64,000 bases of DNA, taken from NCBI RefSeq assembly GCF_007993045.1, contig NZ_VOOR01000024.1, positions 26,573 through 90,572 of the forward strand, written 5' to 3'. This DNA is from Phaeodactylibacter luteus. GTDB lineage: Bacteria; Bacteroidota; Bacteroidia; Chitinophagales; Saprospiraceae. The notes below the pieces were generated by a model, which ran no database searches, was not told where the DNA came from, and saw only the letters and a list, made by a program, of their open reading frames with translations. How positions within the stretch are numbered: the stretch's first letter is position 1; each line of letters begins with the position of its first letter. Below, piece by piece: positions 53,101 to 60,086 of the stretch. A program made the translations under genes and the position numbers.

Positions 53101-55817
53101 CCGATGAGATCAGTGTCGCTCAGGGCGGATCCTATAGCGTTACGGTGACGGACGCCAATGGTTGTGAAACCGCGAGCAGTTACGTCATTGACCGGTATGA
53201 ACTGCCAACCGCCGAGGTGGATGCACCGGAGGCTTTTTGCCCTGAGGGCTCTGCTACCTTGAACGCGGTGGGCTCCTTCGCCGCTTATCAGTGGAGCGAT
53301 GGGTCTTCGGGCAGTATGCTTACGGTAGTATTGCCTGGACAGTACCAGCTTACCGTTACCGATCAGAATGGCTGCACCGATGATGTAGCCGTGGAGATTG
53401 GGCTTCAGGCCGACCTGCAGCCGGTGATACAGGGGGCTGAAGCCTTCTGCCCGGGGCAGTCGCTTCAGCTCAATGTGCCTCAGAGCTTTGCGACTTACAC
53501 TTGGAGCAATGGGGCTACCGGTGCCGTTTTAGAAATTGAAGAGCCTGGAGCCTATACGGTTTCTGTGACCGATGGCATGGGTTGTTCGGGGGATACTTCA
53601 ATTGTAGTAAGCTTATATCCGGAGCCCGAGGCTGGCATCATAGCCCCCGAGGGCTTTTGTGAAACCACAGCGGCGACTTTGCAGAGCGTGCCCGGCAGCT
53701 GGCAGAGCTGGGAATGGTCTAACGGGGGCACGCAGAGCGGGACTGTGGTAAGCGAGCCTGGCAATTATATCTTGATCGCAACGGACCTCAACGGCTGCCG
53801 CGATACTGCAATGGCGGAAATTGTGAGCTACCCGCTGCCTGAAGTTGAAATCGCCGGCACGCCTTATTTCTGTGAAGGGGCGGCTACGGTGCTATCCGGG
53901 CCTGCGGGGCTTTCTGCTTACTTCTGGAATGGCGAGCCTGGCGGCCCCAGCCTCAATGTCGACGGTGCCGGCAGCTATACCCTGCAGGTTGTGGATGAGA
54001 ATGGGTGTGAGAGCGGGGCCAGCCTTCAGGTCGTAGAAGTTGCACTCCCAAATGCTGAGGCGGGGCAGCCCGGGCCGATTACTTGCAGCAGCCCCGAGGT
54101 GACATTGGGCAGCCCTGGCAACCCTGCTTTTGGGGTAACCTATACTTGGTCTGGCCCAGGAATTGATATGGCTAATGCTAACCTTGCAGCCCCAACGGTA
54201 CAGCAAGGCGGATGGTACCAGCTCATCATTACCGACACGGTGCACAACTGCATTTCTGAGCCAGCCACGGTTGAGGTAGCCGAAGACAACACAGCACCTG
54301 ATGCAGACATCAACGGGGAAGGCACTCTGACCTGTGTGGTAGACAGGATTACCCTGGCTGCAGAAGGGTATGCCACCGGTGGCGATATCGAAGCGCTTTG
54401 GTACAATCAGTCTGGGGAGGTGCTGGCTTTCAATGCTGCAGAAATAGAGGTATCTGGCCCTGGGCAATATATACTGGAGCTTATTGATGCCGGCAACGGC
54501 TGTGCAGCCCTTGATACGGTACAAGTACTGGAAGACCGGGTATACCCCCAAGCAGAAGCCGGCCCTTCTGCCCGTTTAGATTGCCAGGTGTCCAGTGTGA
54601 GCCTTGATGGCTCCGGGCCTTCTACAAGTAGTTTTGTCGAATACTTTTGGACGGGCCCTGGCGGAGCGCTTGTTTCGCAAAATGGGGTGGCAACGGTCAG
54701 CAGCCCCGGCTTGTATTATTTGGAAGTAGTTGATATTTCCAATGGCTGTGCAACAGTAGACTCCGTGCAGGTCACCCAAGATATCACCCCCCCGGTGGCC
54801 GATGCCGGGGCGCCTCAGCAGATCGACTGCCACAGCCCTGATGCAACGCTCAATGGCTCAGGGTCTTCAACGGGCTCAGCTTTTACTTACCAATGGGGGC
54901 ACGGCAGCCCAGAAAATGTAGTGGGCAACGGATTGTCCTTAACGGTCAGCGAGCCTGGGGCCTACTTCCTGGTGGTCACTAACACAGACAACCACTGCAG
55001 CAGCACGGCTTCTGTTGTGGTGGAGGAAGTGGCAAGCGCCCCTTCCGCCCTGGCTGCGTTTGCTGATGGGGTAACCTGTTTTGGTGATCAGGACGGCAGC
55101 CTGGCCATCGGCGGTATAGAAGGGGGCACTCCGCCTTACCTGTACAGCTTGGGCGGTCAGCCGTTTTCCACCCAAACGCTTTACACAGGATTGGGCGGCG
55201 GAGATTATCAGCTGGTCATACAAGACGCTATCGGCTGTGAATACGATACCCTGATCACCGTGCCTCAAGGCAATGACCTGAGGGTGGAGCTGGGCACTGA
55301 AATCAACATCAGCTTAGGGGACGAGGTTGCCTTACAGGCCTTGATCAACATCCCGGCCGAACAGATAGGCAGTATATGGTGGGAAGCCCCAGACAGCTTG
55401 TCTTGTTACGATTGCCTGCGCCCTGTGGCAGCGCCCAGCCTTTCTGGCCTGTATGAAGTGACCGTGACCGACATCAATGGTTGTGTAGCGACAGATGCGG
55501 TTCAGGTCTTTGTAGACAAGCGCCGGCAGGTATACATTCCAAACATCTTCTCCCCCAATGGGGACGGTGCCAATGACGTGTTTTACATCCAAACGGGGCC
55601 AGAAGTGGTGAAGGTCAATAGTTTTGAAGTTTACAGCCGATGGGGAGAACCGGTATTTACCGTCTACAATGCTCCTCCAAATGACCCACGGTACGGTTGG
55701 CCTGGGGTGCACCGGGGCGAATTGATGAACAGTGGCGTATTTACCTGGTGGGCTGAGATCGAGTACATTGATGGCAAACGTGAAATATTTAAAGGTGACG
55801 TTGTGCTGATGCGCTAG
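47172..55817 (+). CDS. Giant tandem-repeat surface protein with CUB-like domain and type B T9SS sorting domain
   Basis: A 2881-residue secreted paralogue of the preceding gene. The signal peptide ends LILFAAPLAYGQC. Parts in order: a P-domain-like beta module (about 34-200), two calcium-loop-like repeats GCTDPVANNYDPLATVDDGT / GCTDPAAINYDPTAVIDDGS at 207-253, a CUB-like domain (about 256-365), two Ig-like modules with LRWYTTPSGGSPVATGP and LRWYTSPTGGSPVGSGP, then 24 tandem modules of about 70 residues (about 608-2292, YxWSxG...YxVTVTDxxGC). Four longer modules, a SprB-like repeat (GTPPYLYSLGGQPF) and the CHU_C domain from about 2787 (VYIPNIFSPNGDGANDVFYI, YSRWGEPVF) follow. It probably acts at the surface in adhesion or gliding. 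A strong terminator follows. Confidence 0.92.
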   Translation: MKKFYSNLLGVSCVKPILALLVLILFAAPLAYGQCDGLEINLPDENQPVSNPSVSYCTTIPVDPSATGHPSGLVMDLFHTYQGDLSIRINACGETLMLLTRPGGGTCNGQGCPCGSSADVNGTFVFSDNFSNDPDNGLALGGGNYGLSGDPCSVGTISSFAELATACGGGPYILEICITDHAFINTGVASNIILEFPGIVTPICGCTDPVANNYDPLATVDDGTCEYNMGCTDPAAINYDPTAVIDDGSCVYPPSCGGTFTDSGGPTGNYSNAENNTITICPDVPGQVVTVTFSAFNLENNYDFLRVYNGNSTASPQLGQFTGTSVPGPFVSTSPDGCLTFNFTSDGSLTRSGWIAAVECDAACVPPPPPTAANVAVCVGSSATLTASGCPSGTLRWYTTPSGGSPVATGPTFTTPPLNSTTTYYVECDNGGPGCQSSRTPVTVNVSLPPPPVAQGVSVCQGSSATLAASGCPGGTLRWYTSPTGGSPVGSGPTFVTPVLNASTTYYVLCDEGGTCLSDRVAVPVTVTPPVPPQLDSFGPYCIEDGPIILPTTQGGVNGTWSGTGVSQGFLLQPELIQPGTTVTLTFTPDPSTCYQVATATVQIGTPPFVQISGPETLCNGETAFLSVPNSYGTYMWSTGLQTFNTPINSPGTYTVTVTDPVSGCENTASFTVGAGQAPTPVVNGPQELCDGQSATLSLAGSYDSYMWSTGDGTPTTGITGPGAYSVTVTDNGCEGVAQFTVAETQVPLPDLSGPASLCPGEAAVLSVNNAGQFTTFSWSNAGQSASVNINGPGTYTLTAQTAGGCSVQQSITVGADPVPSPVIDPGLSFCTGGSVPVTTNQAFATYEWSTGDQTPATTVTAGGIVTVTVTNAAGCTGFASANITENPLPDVAITGDAAVCSGDPATLSVVDGNNYSSFVWSNNSPASSITVGSAGTYSVTATDLNGCANSASFNVTVSTLPAAGITGETVFCEGESVTLTAAAPGLGYTWSDNSSGQSITVSTPGTYSLTVENAAGCQSVNSITVSQNLRPQPQITGPLNFCDGASTTLTAAGGPYSSYSWSNMATGANATFSQTGQVTLVVEDANGCVGSAAVTVVENPLPPVQLIGQPFFCEGGSTALNVAPGYANYQWNIPNNGTSAIINTPGLVQVTVTDQNGCMNSATQLITAHPSPEPMIAGNPSFCTDGSTVLNVPGDFDAYSWSTGSQSAATLVEEPGLVSVTVTDGNGCTGSSSVLAEENAELSFAITGPAAICEGQSTTLGTSFAFDSYTWSDGSQESTLEVAAPGVISVTVVDASGCSGTAELEVVNSPNPIAEINGTLEFCEGESTVLSGPPNMAGYSWSNGSESPAVQVSSAGAYQLVVQNAFGCADTAMVSTVVNPLPEPDIEGQLAFCADTSAVLSLGGAFESYTWSDGSTAETYEATVTESISVTVSNAFNCTASDTVEVVVYDLPIVEITGDDAFCAGSSATINATPGLAAYSWSDNGEGAERVVTAAGVYQVTVADAQGCQSIAAFPVEELPLPPAAITGGLSFCEGDSTILTAPAGFAYTWSGAATAQSITVTAPGIYELTVTDAAGCEASDAVSVVANPNPEPEIQGLTAFCPGEVVTLSLNGPFVSYDWSDGSSGAFITVDTALEVSVTVANAFGCTGSAQIETALYPQPSVQIVGDTAFCAGESVLLHADQPFVGYNWSTGSGADTLEMGQPGPVFLVVTDENGCTAGDQVTLTENALPQPTILGQDYFCEGSALPLSASGSYSTYSWSNGAVGDTALVQSPGIVALSVTDGNGCEGQTSLLVSEAPLPVPIITGEPAFCPGEAAEIGLQQWYPDIQWSTGDTTAAVLIDEVGLLNVTVTDELGCTGSAALDIAEHQTAAPQIDGPGQICPGTTASLMASPGFAAYLWEDGTASSTFEAGGPGIYSLTVTDANGCETASSFAVDTFATQPPAITGPAGFCADTSAVLALSNSFESYYWSNGSSADEISVAQGGSYSVTVTDANGCETASSYVIDRYELPTAEVDAPEAFCPEGSATLNAVGSFAAYQWSDGSSGSMLTVVLPGQYQLTVTDQNGCTDDVAVEIGLQADLQPVIQGAEAFCPGQSLQLNVPQSFATYTWSNGATGAVLEIEEPGAYTVSVTDGMGCSGDTSIVVSLYPEPEAGIIAPEGFCETTAATLQSVPGSWQSWEWSNGGTQSGTVVSEPGNYILIATDLNGCRDTAMAEIVSYPLPEVEIAGTPYFCEGAATVLSGPAGLSAYFWNGEPGGPSLNVDGAGSYTLQVVDENGCESGASLQVVEVALPNAEAGQPGPITCSSPEVTLGSPGNPAFGVTYTWSGPGIDMANANLAAPTVQQGGWYQLIITDTVHNCISEPATVEVAEDNTAPDADINGEGTLTCVVDRITLAAEGYATGGDIEALWYNQSGEVLAFNAAEIEVSGPGQYILELIDAGNGCAALDTVQVLEDRVYPQAEAGPSARLDCQVSSVSLDGSGPSTSSFVEYFWTGPGGALVSQNGVATVSSPGLYYLEVVDISNGCATVDSVQVTQDITPPVADAGAPQQIDCHSPDATLNGSGSSTGSAFTYQWGHGSPENVVGNGLSLTVSEPGAYFLVVTNTDNHCSSTASVVVEEVASAPSALAAFADGVTCFGDQDGSLAIGGIEGGTPPYLYSLGGQPFSTQTLYTGLGGGDYQLVIQDAIGCEYDTLITVPQGNDLRVELGTEINISLGDEVALQALINIPAEQIGSIWWEAPDSLSCYDCLRPVAAPSLSGLYEVTVTDINGCVATDAVQVFVDKRRQVYIPNIFSPNGDGANDVFYIQTGPEVVKVNSFEVYSRWGEPVFTVYNAPPNDPRYGWPGVHRGELMNSGVFTWWAEIEYIDGKREIFKGDVVLMR

Positions 55818-55841
55818 GAAGCCCTCTCAGGAAGTACGCCG

Positions 55842-55884
55842 GCCCGGCGGCCCAATAATTAGGGCCGCCGGGCTGTTTTTTTTT
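55842..55884 (+). terminator. Strong intrinsic terminator after the giant genes
   Basis: GCCCGGCGGCCC pairs perfectly with GGGCCGCCGGGC around AATAATTA, followed by TGTTTTTTTTT. It ends 67 bp after the stop codon. Confidence 0.95.
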
Positions 55885-56044
55885 CGGAAAGCGCTAAACG
55901 GTCAAGGAAGCTTAGCCTTTGTCCCCCCCCAATATTTACAGCCAACCTGACAAATGGTAAACTTTACCTCTGCCAATCGTATTAAAAGGAAGATTGTTTT
56001 GTTCAGAAGGCATTGCTGAGGGCTTTGCCAAAAAATAACATCCC

Positions 56045-57736
56045 ATGGCTCAGACCATATTCAAGGTTGGCGGGGTGCCGGAGCATTTTAACTTCCCTTG
56101 GTACCTGGCTGAAGAAGAGGCCGCTTTCGCCTCCAAAAGCGTTAACTTTCAATGGGCTGCCTTTCCAGGCGGGACAGGAGCCATGCTAGAAGCTCTGGAC
56201 GCAGGAGAAATAGACCTCGCACTAATGTTGACAGAAGGGGCTGTAGCTGATATTGTCAAAGGCGGAGCGCACCGTATAGTGGGTACGTACGTACAAAGCC
56301 CGCTCACTTGGGGCATTCATGTGCATGCGCAGAGCCCCTTTCATACAGTAGCTGATCTGGAAGGGCAGGTATTTGGTATCAGCCGTTATCAGTCGGGCTC
56401 CCACCTCATGGCTTATGTCAACGCCCGTGATATGGGATGGGACACCACTAGCCTTAGGTTTGAAGTCATCAAGGATTTTGAGGGTGCCCGCCGGGCCATG
56501 AGCGCGGGTACTGTCCATGGTTTTATGTGGGAAAAGTATACCACTAAGCCTACGGTTGATTCTGGCGAGTGGCGACGGGTAGGGGAGTGCGTGACCCCTT
56601 GGCCCTGTTTTGTGATGGTGGCCAGAAAAGAGGTCTTTTCCTGTCAGCAGCCTGAGCTGCTGCAATTGATGCACCAAATCAGGCAGTTGATGGACAGCCT
56701 GAGCCCGGAGCAGCACAAAGCCTACATCAGCCGCCGATTCAAGCTGCAGCCACAAGATGTGGACGCCTGGTACGCACAAACGGAGTGGCGCTGTGCACCG
56801 GAGATAGATGGGGCAGAACTGGAAAAAACACAGCAGGCCTTGAGAGCGCTTGGGATTATTGACCAAATTTTGCCCCCAAAGGAATTGTGCGCTCCCAGCT
56901 GTATTCGTTCAGCACAAGCGTTGTCTCCTCGTATGTACGATTGGCGGGTGCAGAGCGTATACCGTATGCTTGATATGCAGGGCAAAGGGGAGGGGCCCCT
57001 TAGCGTATCTGACCTGACCGCGCTTGGGCACCTCGATCAGTACCACTATCAGGGTGCAGATTTGTGTTATGAGGTGGCAAAAACGCTAGAACTGAGTGCA
57101 GGTAGCTATGTGTACGATATCGGCAGCGGTGTAGGCGGTACTGCTCGGGTGTTGGCCGATTGCTCGGGTTGCAGGGTGTTGGGCGTTGAGCTGCAGCCGG
57201 AGCTCTGCCGGCTGGGCAGCGAACTGACCCAAAGGGCTGGGCTTAGCGATAGGGTCAGTTTCCTGGCAGGGGATTTCCTGGAATATGACTGGCTGGAAAA
57301 ATTCAGCCACTTTATCTCCTTGTTGGTGTTCCTCCACGTCCCTAATCGGCCTGAGGCCCTCCGTCATGCGAGCCGTTCCCTTGTGGCAGGCGGCAGCTTT
57401 TTTATTGAAGATTTTGTCCTGCGCGGGCCACTGACTGCCGAGGAACAAGCTTTGCTGACAGGCACTATAAGCGGGGTGGCTGTGACAACAGAGGACGCCT
57501 ACCTGGCTGATTTAGCAGCTGCCGGGCTTAGCGTTGGGGCAGTTGAGCGCATGGATGAGCTTTGGGCAGACTGGACAAGCAGGCGGCGGGATGATTTCAA
57601 ATCAGAGGCTGAGCAGCACCGGGCTTTTTTTGGGGCAGCCCTCTACGAGGAGCGGCTGGCGTTTTATGAGGCAGTGGCCAGGTTGTTTTCTGGCAAGCGC
57701 CTGGGCGGAGTACGCATCATTGGCCACAAAGCCTGA
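56045..57736 (+). CDS. Fusion: cytosolic substrate-binding-like domain plus SAM methyltransferase
   Basis: A 563-residue protein without a signal peptide (starts AQTIFKVGGVPEHFNFPWYL). Residues 1-275 have the type 2 periplasmic-binding-protein fold of NMT1/SsuA-like proteins: FPGGTGAMLEALDAGEIDLA, LTEGAVADIVKGG, GISRYQSGSHLMAYVNARD, GFMWEKYTTKPTVD, CVTPWPCFVMVARKE. They resemble the intracellular Ca3427-type family known from fungi and Bacteroidota. Residues about 330-563 are a class I methyltransferase with VYDIGSGVGGTARVLADCSG near 355-375, VLGVELQPELCRLGSEL and LVAGGSFFIEDFVLRGPLTA. The second half recalls small-amine or sarcosine-type methyltransferases. The two halves suggest capture and methylation of one small molecule (inference). 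oxyR follows 52 bp downstream. Confidence 0.85.
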   Translation: MAQTIFKVGGVPEHFNFPWYLAEEEAAFASKSVNFQWAAFPGGTGAMLEALDAGEIDLALMLTEGAVADIVKGGAHRIVGTYVQSPLTWGIHVHAQSPFHTVADLEGQVFGISRYQSGSHLMAYVNARDMGWDTTSLRFEVIKDFEGARRAMSAGTVHGFMWEKYTTKPTVDSGEWRRVGECVTPWPCFVMVARKEVFSCQQPELLQLMHQIRQLMDSLSPEQHKAYISRRFKLQPQDVDAWYAQTEWRCAPEIDGAELEKTQQALRALGIIDQILPPKELCAPSCIRSAQALSPRMYDWRVQSVYRMLDMQGKGEGPLSVSDLTALGHLDQYHYQGADLCYEVAKTLELSAGSYVYDIGSGVGGTARVLADCSGCRVLGVELQPELCRLGSELTQRAGLSDRVSFLAGDFLEYDWLEKFSHFISLLVFLHVPNRPEALRHASRSLVAGGSFFIEDFVLRGPLTAEEQALLTGTISGVAVTTEDAYLADLAAAGLSVGAVERMDELWADWTSRRRDDFKSEAEQHRAFFGAALYEERLAFYEAVARLFSGKRLGGVRIIGHKA

Positions 57737-57788
57737 TGTTTTTTATCTTGCCTTCCCTTTCTGCCTAATGGAATAGTATACCCTGCTA

Positions 57789-58730
57789 ATGACACTGACA
57801 CAACTTGAGTACATCATCGCGGTAGACAATAAAAAAAGCTTCGCCAGGGCTGCTGCTGCATGCCATGTGACACAGCCCACACTGAGTATGCAGGTGAAGA
57901 AGCTGGAAGAAGACCTGGGCGTCCTTATTTTCGACCGTTCCAAAAAGCCAATACTGACAACAGACATTGGGCAGCGCATTGTAGTGCAGGCGCGGTCTAT
58001 CATCCGGGAAGCCAGCCGCATCCCTCAACTGATCGAGGAGGAGCAGGAAACGGTTAAAGGAGAGCTGAGGGTTGGGATCATCCCTACCTTGGGCCCCTAT
58101 CTGCTGCCCCTGTTTTTGCCCGCTTTCATGGAAAAGTACCCGGAGGTGGAGTTGAACATCCAAGAGCTGCTTTCCGATCAGATCATGGACAAGCTACAGG
58201 CTGACCAACTCGATGCCGGGATATTGGTGACGCCTATACATGCGGAGGGGTTTACGGAGATCCCCCTTTTTTACGAGACTTTCGTGGTCTATATGTCCAC
58301 TTCACATCCCCTGTCGGACCAGCATAAAATCGATTTTGAAGACCTCAACCTGGATGATATGTGGCTGTTGCAGGAAGGGCACTGTTTCCGTTCCCAAGCC
58401 GTTAATATCTGTGGTGAAAAGTCGGTTAAGACCCACCGGGGGCTAAGGTTTGAAAGCGGCAGCTTGGAAACGCTCCGCCGGATTGTAGAAAAACAATATG
58501 GTTATACGCTCTTGCCAGAGCTGGCCACGCTGGAGCTGGGCGAAGAGCTGTACCATAAGCACGTCAGGACTTTCCGCAACCCTCAGCCGGTAAGGGAGGT
58601 CAGCTTGGTGTTGCGCCGGAGCTTTATGAAGCGAAAGCTTGTCGATTTGCTGCAAGGAGCTATTTTGGAGGCTGTGCCCGATATCCTCAAGAATAAAGGG
58701 AGAGGAAAGGTGGTGGAGTGGAAAGATTAG
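57789..58730 (+). CDS. oxyR: LysR-type hydrogen-peroxide sensor OxyR
   Basis: A 313-residue LysR-family activator. The N-terminal HTH is LEYIIAVDNKKSFARAAAAC with VTQPTLSMQVKKLEEDLGV. The redox cysteines fall at residues 199 and 208 in EGHCFRSQAVNICGEK, the same numbers and spacing as in E. coli OxyR, with the preceding GH and the R and Q conserved. This allows a disulfide switch upon peroxide. Targets such as catalase or Dps are not in the window; the nearest upstream gene is the fusion methyltransferase. The TAG stop lies in the imperfect direct repeat beside element A5. Confidence 0.94.
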   Translation: MTLTQLEYIIAVDNKKSFARAAAACHVTQPTLSMQVKKLEEDLGVLIFDRSKKPILTTDIGQRIVVQARSIIREASRIPQLIEEEQETVKGELRVGIIPTLGPYLLPLFLPAFMEKYPEVELNIQELLSDQIMDKLQADQLDAGILVTPIHAEGFTEIPLFYETFVVYMSTSHPLSDQHKIDFEDLNLDDMWLLQEGHCFRSQAVNICGEKSVKTHRGLRFESGSLETLRRIVEKQYGYTLLPELATLELGEELYHKHVRTFRNPQPVREVSLVLRRSFMKRKLVDLLQGAILEAVPDILKNKGRGKVVEWKD

Positions 58731-58732
58731 CC

Positions 58733-58918
58733 GAGCGTAACCCCCAATGCCCCACGCTTTGGCACCTTCCTGGCAACGGCCTAGCGCTGCGGAGGGGTGG
58801 CAAGCCCGATAGGGCCGAGCGGATAGCGAGCCCCGAAGCATAGCGGCACCTGCCTTCAGGCAGGGGCAGGCCCCATCCGGCTGGGCAGGCAAAAAAAACG
58901 AGAATAGGGTTGGTGCTC
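58733..58918 (-). mobile_element. Family A element, copy A5
   Basis: The core lies on the minus strand (GGCCTAGCGCTGCGGAGGGG, AGCCCGATAGGGCCGAGCGG, GCGAGCCCCGAAGCATAGCG). The left end GAGCGTAACCCCCAAT and the complement of the right end, GAGCACCAACCCTATT, are imperfect inverted repeats. AGATTAGCC before and AGTTAGCTT after may be a decayed duplication that includes the oxyR stop TAG (58728-58730). Confidence 0.6.
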
Positions 58919-59095
58919 AGTTAGCTTGGCTTGTCTGATGTCGAAACGCAATGGGGTACCTCAGATTTTGCCCCAGCCCGGCGCTCTCAAATTTGAGGCT
59001 TTGGCAGCTTGCCGTTATAAAGCAATATGGTGCAATCTTCCGTTTTACCTTCTGCTAGCGGCTGTTAAACCCCTACCTTTGCAAAAACAATTAGC
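58919..59095. other. Spacer upstream of the rlmK-like gene
   Basis: With element A5 this completes a 365-bp gap after oxyR. No gene is supported; the last 25 bp contain the promoter element at 59074. Confidence 0.5.
59074..59081 (+). promoter_or_regulatory. Candidate -7 element of the rlmK-like gene
   Basis: TACCTTTG is an exact TAnnTTTG match ending 14 bp before the ATG at 59096, so the leader would be very short. A -33 TTTG was not seen. Confidence 0.45.
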
Positions 59096-60049
59096 ATGTC
59101 TACAGCTGACTTCGAAAGCTTCGCCAACCGTCTGCGCAAAATGGACAAGCACACTGGCAAATGGGCCCGGCGGCAGGGGCTATCCTGTTTCAGGGTCTAT
59201 GATGCAGACCTTCCGGGCTTCCCCTTGGCCGTGGACCGCTACGGGCCCTACCTTCATGTGGCAGAATATAAAAGGAACCACACCCAGGAAGACGAGGAGG
59301 GCTACCGCTTGTGGCGGGCCAATGTGCGGCAGACGCTATCGGAGGCGCTTCAGTTGCCCAATGGCCACATCTATTTCAAGGAGCGCAAGCCCCAAAAGGG
59401 CAAGTCGCAGTACGAAAAGCTCAGCGGGCAGCAGGAAGAGGTCATCGTAGAAGAGAACGGGCTGAAGTTTTGGGCCAACCTAGCGGATTACCTCGATACC
59501 GGTTTGTTCTTAGATCATCGCCCTACCCGCCAGAAAGTGCGCGAACAGTCGGCGGGCAAACGTGTCCTCAACCTTTTTGCCTATACTGGCTCCTTTACCG
59601 TATACGCCGCCGCGGGCGGTGCCCGTGCAACAACAACAGTCGATCTGTCCAATACCTACTTGGAGTGGGGGCAGCGCAACCTCGAGCTGAATGGGCTGTC
59701 CGGCCCACAGCATGAGTTTGTGCGCGCAGATTGCAAAAGCTGGCTCGCTGAGCCTGCCGAAGGCCTGTATGATATCATCATCCTGGACCCGCCTACCTTC
59801 TCCAACTCCAAAGCCATGTTTGACGTCCTAGATACCCAACGGGACCATCCCGCCCTCATCAATGCCTGCCTGCGCCGCCTCGCGCCAGGTGGGCACCTCT
59901 ATTTTTCTACAAATTTCCGTAAGTTCCGCCTAGAACTAGAAAAACTGCAAGCCGGCTATATTAAGGATATCACAGCAGCTACCATACCTAAGGATTTCCG
60001 CAATCCTAAAATCCATTACTGCTGGCTCATCCGGCATAGCGAAGGCTGA
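59096..60049 (+). CDS. RlmK-like 23S rRNA (guanine-N7) methyltransferase domain protein
   Basis: A 317-residue class I methyltransferase. It matches the C-terminal half of E. coli RlmKL, which makes m7G2069: FLDHRPTRQKVREQS, RVLNLFAYTGSFTVYAAAGG (SAM site near residues 155-174), VDLSNTYLEWGQRNLELNGL and IILDPPTFSNSK with QRDHPALINACLRRLAPGGH. The THUMP/RlmL half of the E. coli fusion is absent, so this is a stand-alone form. The N-terminal part (FANRLRKMDKHTGKWARRQG) is also found in such forms. pepD follows 37 bp downstream. Confidence 0.88.
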   Translation: MSTADFESFANRLRKMDKHTGKWARRQGLSCFRVYDADLPGFPLAVDRYGPYLHVAEYKRNHTQEDEEGYRLWRANVRQTLSEALQLPNGHIYFKERKPQKGKSQYEKLSGQQEEVIVEENGLKFWANLADYLDTGLFLDHRPTRQKVREQSAGKRVLNLFAYTGSFTVYAAAGGARATTTVDLSNTYLEWGQRNLELNGLSGPQHEFVRADCKSWLAEPAEGLYDIIILDPPTFSNSKAMFDVLDTQRDHPALINACLRRLAPGGHLYFSTNFRKFRLELEKLQAGYIKDITAATIPKDFRNPKIHYCWLIRHSEG

Positions 60050-60086
60050 TCTCTTTTTGCTCTTAATTGATAAAATGCTACCTGCC

